From Heloderma charlesbogerti (Eukaryota > Chordata > Lepidosauria > Squamata > Helodermatidae): a DNA stretch of 64,000 nucleotides. Position 1 is the first letter of the stretch. Every line of letters starts with the position of its first letter. The stretch spans positions 62,001 through 126,000 of the forward strand of contig JANEZZ010000519.1 in assembly GCA_026122225.1 (NCBI GenBank). The letters run 5' to 3'. This document shows positions 41,240-64,000 of the stretch, in pieces. The notes under the pieces were generated by a model. That model had not been told where the DNA came from. It worked only from the letters and a program-made list of their open reading frames with translations, and made no database searches. The translations under genes were made by a program, and so were the position numbers.

Positions 41240-42170
41240 CATGTTTGACACTGCTAATCCAGCTGAAAACAAAGGGAAGCAACCAGACCCTAGACCATAC
41301 CACCGCTAGTGATATGACTTTGGACAAGGGTCTGCTATTTAATATCTATATGAAGCTGTTCAGGGCAGCCATTAGTGGATTTGGGACAAGGTGCCATCAG
41401 TATACTCTGTTTATCCATTCCATCTGAATCAGGAGAGGCCATTCACAGCCTAGATCGGCGCCCGAATGCGGTGGTGGGCTGGAGGAGGGCCAATAAACTG
41501 AAGCCGAATCCTGATAAGACGGAGGCACTGTGAGCAACTGATTCCCAGGTTCAGGAATTATGGGAATTACCAGCTCTGGATGGGGTTGTAATCCCACAGG
41601 TTCGCAGTGTGGGGGTGCTCCTGGATCCATTGCTGTCATCTACTGCTGCTAATTGACCTCTTGTGACTACGAGCACTTAGGCTGGTATGCCCACTGTACC
41701 CATTCCTGGGCATGGATAGCCTAGCCATTGGTAACCTTGAGACTGGGCTACTGTAATGTGTGGCAAGGTTTTTGACTGGGGTGACTTACCACACTCATAT
41801 TATGCCTGTGCTAAAGGGTCTACGCTGGCTGCCAGTTTGCTACCAAGCTAGATTGAAGGTGTTGGTATTAGTATACAAAGCCCTATACAACTCAGGACCA
41901 AGTTACTTCAAGGAACATCTGCCCCTATACCAACCTCCCAGGCCATTATGATCTTCAGGGGGAGCCCTTGTTGTCTGTGCCACGGCCTACGAATTTCTGT
42001 TTGGCTATGACACGGAGACAGGCCTTCGCTGCAGTGGTGCCCATGCTCTAGAATGAGCTCCCCTCTGAAGTATGTCAGGCCTCAGTGCTGGGGCGTCTTA
42101 GCTGTTTATTGAAAACATATCTGTTTGCTTTAGCTTAACCTCAGCCGTGAACTAGCTTTGTACCAGCGTC
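41240..42170 (+). mobile_element. L2-like LINE 3' half, decayed
   Basis: The + strand translation includes LLFNIYMKLFRAAISGFGTR, then GLRWLPVCYQARLKVLVLVY and KALYNSGPSYFKEHLP, the RT-thumb to C-terminal blocks of L2-clade LINEs (LHWLPVxxRxxFKVLVLTYKA). Stops and frameshifts are present. Confidence 0.85.
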
Positions 42171-42388
42171 GTAATACTATTGTGTGTTGATGTGCGTGTC
42201 TCCTACAAGGTTCGTGGTCCTTTGCTTTTCTTGGTTAAAACTTCAAGGAGCTGAATTTTTTGGTCTTCCATAAAAACAACCCCAAATTACTTTTATACTC
42301 CTTTGTAATTTAAGTAATTAAGGGCACATCAGTAAGATAGTCTGGGTCATCAAACCTCCCCTGCATTCTTGCTGTTTCTACTTCAGAT

Positions 42389-42390
<2 letters not shown>

Positions 42391-42479
<89 letters not shown>
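42391..42479 (+). repeat. Compound (CT)n(CA)n microsatellite
   Basis: About 44 bp of CT followed by about 44 bp of CA, uninterrupted. Intergenic between ACOT11 and FAM151A. Confidence 0.98.
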
Positions 42480-42481
<2 letters not shown>

Positions 42482-42639
42482 TATTGTTTCTGATATCGCA
42501 AGGTCCTAAGCAATACAGATTTCTCATAGCCCCTTTGGCTGCCATTGGCTCACCTGCCCTGACATCATCACACTGAGTTTTTATCCTGCAATTGAGATTG
42601 CTCCTTCATGGAAGTTTGCAGGCTCTTTACATGACCTGT

Positions 42640-42905
42640 GACCTTCCTGCACTAAATGCCCTTTGTTCCATTTTTAAATAGATTGCAGATAATGAGCCAT
42701 CAAATTACCCCATTGTGTTCCGCTTCAGTATCCTCCATGAAAAGAGTTAAAGTGGGAAGAAGAGGAGCGAGATCAATGAAAGATAATGGAAGACTCAGAT
42801 ATGGGGAGAAGGGTGGGGGGAAGGAAGCGCATGTAAAGGGAGTCAGTGGTGATACTGCATTTAAAACGGAAGCAGAAAGCCCTGTTTTAAATGCAGGATT
42901 TTAGG
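42640..42905 (-). repeat. Dispersed repeat R1, copy 2, cut at a BovB
   Basis: Reverse-complement relative of 2310-2640 (agataatgagccatcaaatt, gaggagcgagatcaatgaaa, ttttaaatgcaggattttag). It ends within a few bases of the 5' end of the truncated BovB. Confidence 0.75.
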
Positions 42906-42907
42906 CT

Positions 42908-43996
42908 GCTTCATTGACTATGCTAAAGCCTTTGATTGTGTGGATCACAACAAACTGTGGCAAATTCTTAAAGAGATGGGAGTATCAGACCACCTTACCT
43001 GTCTCCTGAGAAACCTGTACGAGGGTCAAGAAGCAACAGTAAGAACCGGACATGGAACAACCGATTGGTTCAAAATTGGGAAAGGAGCACAACAAGGCTG
43101 TATACTGTCGCCCTGCTTATTTAACTTATATGCAGAGTACATCATGAGAAATGCCGGGCTGGATGAATCACAGGTCGAACTTAAGATTGCCGGGAGAATT
43201 ATCAACAACCTCAGATTCGCAGACGATACCACCCTCATGGCAGAAAGCGAAGAGGATCTAAAGAGCCTCTTGTTGAGGGTGAAAGTGGAGAGTGCAAAAG
43301 CTGGTTTGAAACTCAACATTAAAAAAACTAAGATCATGGCAGCTGGCCCCATCACTTCCTGGCATATAGAAGGGAAGAAATGGAAGCAGTGACAGATTTT
43401 ATTTTCTTGGGCTCCAAGATCACCGCAGATGGTGACTGTAGCCATGAAATTAAAAGACGCTTGCTCCTTGGGAGGAAAGCTGTGGCAAACGTAGACAGCG
43501 TAGCAAGAAGCAGAGACATCACCTTGCCAACAAAGGTCCATATAATCAAAGCTATGGTTTTCCCAGCAGTAACGTATGGCTGTGAGAGCTGGACTATAAG
43601 GAAGGCTGAGCGCCGAAGGATGGATGCTTTCGAACTGTGGTGCTGGAGAAGACTCTTATGTGTCCCATGGACTGCAAGGAGGTCAGATCAGTCCATCCTA
43701 AAGGAAATCGACACTGATTGCTCATTGGAAGGACAGATACTGAAGCTGAAGCTCAAATATGTTGGCCACGTAATGCGAAGAGAAAACTCTCTGGAAAAGA
43801 CCCTGATGCTGGGAAAGATCGAAGGCAAAAGGAGAAGGGGATGGCAGAGGATGAGATTGCTAGATAGCATCACCGATGCAATGAATATGAACTTGAGCAC
43901 ACTCCGGGAGAGAGCAGAGGACAGGAAGGCCTGGCGTGCTATGGTCCATGGGGTCATGAAGAGTCGGACACGACTTAATGACTGAACAACAACAGA
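42908..43996 (+). mobile_element. 5'-truncated BovB LINE, RT half
   Basis: It starts within the RT just before motif A and runs to the gactgaacaacaaca tail on the + strand. Motif A (FIDYAKAFD) and motif C (FADD) are intact here. A single missing G near 43373 shifts the frame between two long open stretches (42908-43392 and 43380-43985, the latter ending SRTRLND). No clear target duplication was found. It lies 0.3 kb downstream of the FAM151A exon 6 end. Confidence 0.95.
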
Positions 43997-44290
43997 AATG
44001 TCCTGGACTGCAGCTTTGCAAATAACCCACACAAGTCTCCAAAACGTTTTGTTAGCCCACCTGCTGTTTTCTTTTGTTGCCTAAAAGAAAGGGAAGGAGC
44101 CACCTCTTGGAAGGCTTCCCTATCTGGTCACTTGAATGTGAGTCACCAAAGGGCAAGAGCCTGTTCACAAGCCTGTTTTATTGGTTGCCTGGAAGAGGTG
44201 CGACTGTGACTCCTGTACCTCTGTTACATAAGAGGATATGCAAATATTTTATGATCTCACTCTGACTTCCCTCTGATCTTAATGGAGGCA

Positions 44291-44296
44291 TTTATT
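44291..44296 (-). promoter_or_regulatory. Candidate AATAAA poly(A) signal for a one-domain FAM151A transcript
   Basis: On the minus strand the hexamer AATAAA begins 25 nt after the TAA reached by reading through the exon 6 donor. It could end a short transcript that retains the start of intron 6. No strong GU-rich element was recognised after it, so this is suggestive only. Confidence 0.4.
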
Positions 44297-44321
44297 CCAC
44301 CTTAAAAAAAAGAAGTAAACT

Positions 44322-61006
<16,685 letters not shown>

Positions 61007-61189
61007 GCTTGAAACTGTCAGGTTTCTTACATGCACCAGCTCCTTGGCAACTTTGTCTGCACAGTCACAACTTCCTTCCAAAAAGAGAGTAAATGGTGGA
61101 AGGGGAATTCTGAATGGTTACATTCCAGCCAGAACCTCTGGCTGTTGAAACTAGAACTCAAAGCCAAGTAATCTTAAATGCAGTAACTG

Positions 61190-61570
61190 GTGTTCTTTCT
61201 TGTAGAAGTCTCCGTTTAAAAATCCAGCACAGCCTTACAAGAGTTTCCTTCCAATAATGCGCTATATCCTGAGGGGATTTCTTTGATAATCTGCGGGATG
61301 TGCACTTAAATAATTGAGTATTGCCTTGGACAAGTTTCTTGTAATACCAGGCTACCTTGAAGGAGTTTCACTCAAAAAATACTTCACTGACTTGCAGACT
61401 TTTCTTTTAAACAAGCTGATACTTTCTTGAAATATTGTTTTTCGTAACCAATCGTTATGCCCTTGTTTTCTTCGGATAATCTGGCATAGCCTTAAAAGGA
61501 ATTATTTTTAATAAGCCTCTGTTCTTCACAGGATTTGCCTCCTGATAATCACACATCATGGTGCTGGAGT
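61190..61570. repeat. Degenerate ~35-bp tandem repeat upstream of FAM151A
   Basis: A loose unit of the form ataat-ccagc-tagCCTTgaagGaGTTTctt recurs about seven to ten times, for example ccagcacagccttacaagag, accaggctaccttgaaggag and taatctggcatagccttaaa. It begins about 190 bp before the FAM151A start codon. Period and copy number are eye estimates. Confidence 0.45.
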
Positions 61571-62982
61571 GGTAAGTGAACCATTTGGAATAGTCACAGA
61601 AGGTTTTCTTGTAAGAAATTTAAAAAAAAACCCTGCTTCTGAGCTCTGAGGAAATAACTTTACAGAAGTTCCCTCAGGTTATGCTTATATGGAAGCTGTC
61701 TCTCCTCCCTCTCATTGTCCTTTAGGCATGGCAATATTTTGAGGTCAAAGTCCATCTCTTCAACATCTGCAAGGACAGGGGCGAGGGGGGGGGACCTTCC
61801 CATCATGAATTTGTTATACTGATGCCATGTGTGCAAAGGCAGCTGTTCTGAGATTATTCCAAGATAGGCCCTCCTCCTTCAGAACTGCACATACAAAAGC
61901 AAGCTCACATCAGACCCCTGAAGAAAAGATGCCTGCTGGTTTTAAATTAACAAGTTTCAAATAATACTGACATTATCACTTCTAAGCTTTCCTGACCCTA
62001 CTAGATTAAGAGAAGATATTCATCTGAGACACTTCTGTTAAAATTGCTGCATTAGCCACATACACACTGGGAAATGCAGAGGTTCAGGATCTCATAACAA
62101 TTGAACTCATCCCACTGTACATACAGGAGACCCCAGACATACCTCTGCAAATCCCACTAAAGCCCTTAAGTACTATGCTTGCTTTGCATATCCCAAGACA
62201 GGGCTGGGCTTACAGTGTATATGCTGGGCCAAATCCTCAGGGTGCTCTCAACCTTGCCTAGCAAAAACCATGGCAACCAGGTTCAAGCTGATCCAGATTG
62301 CAGACATACAAGAAGGAAGGCCACAAAGGAAGTGATTTGCAGCGAGTTGCTCTGTCCCACCATTTCCTTTCTATAAGCCCCTACCAGCTGCTATTGATCC
62401 CCTTGTTCCCATGTGAACCAGAAGCAGCAGATTCCCAGGTTTGTTCCCTCTAGCTGAAAGCAACGCTGGGATGCTGCAGGTTTTGTTAGTGCCAGCCAAG
62501 TCACTTTCTCCATGCAGAGAGAGGCACAGAGCTCCATGCCTCTCTCTGCATGGAGAAAAAAAGGGGTGGGACTCTATGATATCACAGGATGGGTGGGGCT
62601 TTAGGATGGGCCCTGGGCATGCCCCACCCCCGGGATGTCATCTGGCCCACCTGCTTGATCCGGACCATGGACCAAATTAGGTTGCGTGCCCCTGTGTGCT
62701 CTGAGGGGCTACCTCAGAATGTGCACATCAGAACCAGTTCACATGACTAATCTGCTCTGGATATGCGGCAAGTTCAGTATGCATTACTGAGTGGCCTTCA
62801 AAGTATTCCATTGTGTTACCAGATTGGTTTCACCCTATAGAGCATGTAGTTTCCCCAACACAACTCATCCTAGGATAAAAACCAAGGCTTCCATGTGAAA
62901 AAGGAATCAGATGACCACTTGTCCCTGTGCTGATGTGCATACTATTTATATTTAGCAGGGCGAACTTGTGATTATATGACAT
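61571..62982. other. Upstream flank of FAM151A, mostly unrecognised
   Basis: Apart from the hairpin at 62505-62558 no exon, CpG island-like block or known repeat was recognised. No TATA box could be assigned with confidence. Confidence 0.4.
62505..62558. repeat. Perfect 22-bp inverted repeat with 10-nt loop
   Basis: Arms 62505-62526 and 62537-62558 are exact reverse complements (core ctccatgcagagagaggc); the loop is 62527-62536. Pairing stops abruptly at both ends. It lies 1.5 kb upstream of FAM151A. Confidence 0.9.
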
Positions 62983-63290
62983 TCACAGAATCACAGAATA
63001 GTAGGGTTGGAAGGGGCCTGTAAGACCATTGAGTCCAACCCCCTGCTCAATGCAGGAATCCAAGTCAAAACATCCCTGACAGGTGGCTGTCCAGCTCCAT
63101 CTTGAATGCCTCCAGTGTGGGAGAGCCCACCACCTCCCTAGGTAATTGGTTCCATTGTCACATCGCTCCAGAAGTTTTTCCTGATGTTCAGCCGGAATCT
63201 GGCTTCCTGTAACTTGAGCCTATTATTCCGTGTCCTGCATTCTGGGATGATCAAGAAGAGATCCTGGCCTTCTTCTCTGTGACAACCATT
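62983..63290 (-). mobile_element. CR1 LINE 3' end
   Basis: The + strand begins cacagaatcacagaatag, the reverse complement of the ATTCTATG-type CR1 terminus, followed by gggttggaaggggcc and aagttttt/cctgatgttcagcc, all typical of amniote CR1 3' ends. It is 5'-truncated and intergenic, upstream of FAM151A. Confidence 0.85.
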
Positions 63291-63596
63291 CAGTGTGGTT
63301 CCTTTGGGAAAAAAAACAAGTGTTTGTCTGTTTTTATACTGTCCAATGGTACCAGTTTCCTTAATGTGGGAAACAGTTGTGGTGTATATAGAATTGATGG
63401 CTACTATTTTAGCAACAGCTCATAGCTAGGGATTAAATTATTAATTAATCCCATTACAGATCCAGTAAGTAGCCCCTGTGTTTTGCATGACCTGCTCTTT
63501 TCTTTCTAATATTGGTATTATTATCATGACTGTGCATTCAATAAATTAATGAATACAGACAAACAGATTTCCAATGGGAGCCAGACATAGTTAGAC

Positions 63597-64000
63597 TTGT
63601 TGTTGTTGTTCAGTCATATCCGACTCTTCGTGACCCCATGGATCATAGCACACCAGGCCTTCCTGTCCTGCGCTCTCTCCCGGAGTGTGCTCAAGTTCAT
63701 ATTCATTTGCATCAGTGATGCTATCTAGCCATCTCATCCTCTGCTGTCCCCTTCTCCTTTTGCCTTCAGTCTTTCCCAGCATCAGGGTCTTTTCCAGAGA
63801 GTTTTCTCTTCGCATTAGGTGGCCAAAATATTGGAGCTTCAGCTTCATTATCTGTCCTTCCAATGAGCACTCAGGGTTGATTTCCTTTAGGATGGACTGA
63901 TTTGACCTCCTTGCAGTCCAGGGGACTCGTAAGAGTCTTCTCCAGCACCACAGTTCGAAAGCATCAATTCTTCGGCGCTCAGCCTTCCTTATAGTCCAGC
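63597..64000 (-). mobile_element. BovB LINE 3' part, continues beyond the window
   Basis: Minus-strand BovB starting with the (caa)n tail at about 63597; its late ORF reads KLKLQYFGHLMRRENSLEKT. An extra A near 63713 shifts the last codons. The codon corresponding to the nonsense site of the 53.8 kb copy is CGA here. Its 5' part lies right of the window. Confidence 0.93.

Noticed and set aside
42391..42479. CRISPR-like or satellite array.
   Set aside because: A plain dinucleotide microsatellite; no spacer structure, and the genome is a vertebrate.
43026..43541. A 171-codon minus-strand frame.
   Set aside because: Antisense of the truncated BovB on the + strand.

Overview
This window is vertebrate nuclear DNA, very probably from a squamate reptile (lizard or snake). 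Pointers are one full-length and three partial BovB (RTE-clade) LINEs, a CR1 3' end, many L2/CR1-like LINE 3' ends, tRNA-derived SINEs, dense hAT-like MITEs and long GATA/TTTA microsatellites, all lying in the introns and flanks of two single-copy vertebrate genes. There is no prokaryotic or organellar signal. The species cannot be read from the sequence.

Layout. (1) Positions 1-36695 (+ strand): ACOT11 (acyl-CoA thioesterase 11, also BFIT/THEM1/STARD14) from the second part of its first HotDog domain to the stop codon. Thirteen coding exons splice together in phase with GT/AG borders and give 491 codons plus stop; the 5' exons lie left of the window. A 3' UTR with AATAAA follows to about 37.8 kb. 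(2) 37.8-44.3 kb: intergenic DNA between two convergent genes. It holds an LTR nested in a MITE, L2-like fragments, a CT/CA microsatellite and a 5'-truncated BovB. (3) 44.3-61.0 kb (- strand): FAM151A, six coding exons in phase from a signal-anchor exon 1 to exon 6. Intron 2 contains a 3.2 kb BovB in the same orientation. (4) 61.0-64.0 kb: upstream flank of FAM151A with a degenerate tandem repeat, a perfect 22-bp hairpin, a CR1 3' end and the start of another BovB running off the window. The tail-to-tail ACOT11/FAM151A order matches the mammalian order known from human 1p32.

The two genes have no known joint pathway. ACOT11 hydrolyses long-chain acyl-CoA using two HotDog domains and a lipid-binding START domain. 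FAM151A is a membrane-anchored member of the menorin/FAM151 family.

I found no new multi-gene system. The most interesting gene-level signal is that FAM151A appears to stop after its first domain: reading through the exon 6 donor gives a stop within four codons and an AATAAA 25 nt later, and I could not find the second-domain exon that mammals have. The other rewarding signals are in the repeats: a nested LTR-in-MITE with both target duplications visible, a near-intact BovB whose two catalytic RT motifs are mutated, an exact 89-bp local duplication, a perfect short hairpin, and several palindromic element families with 8-bp target duplications.
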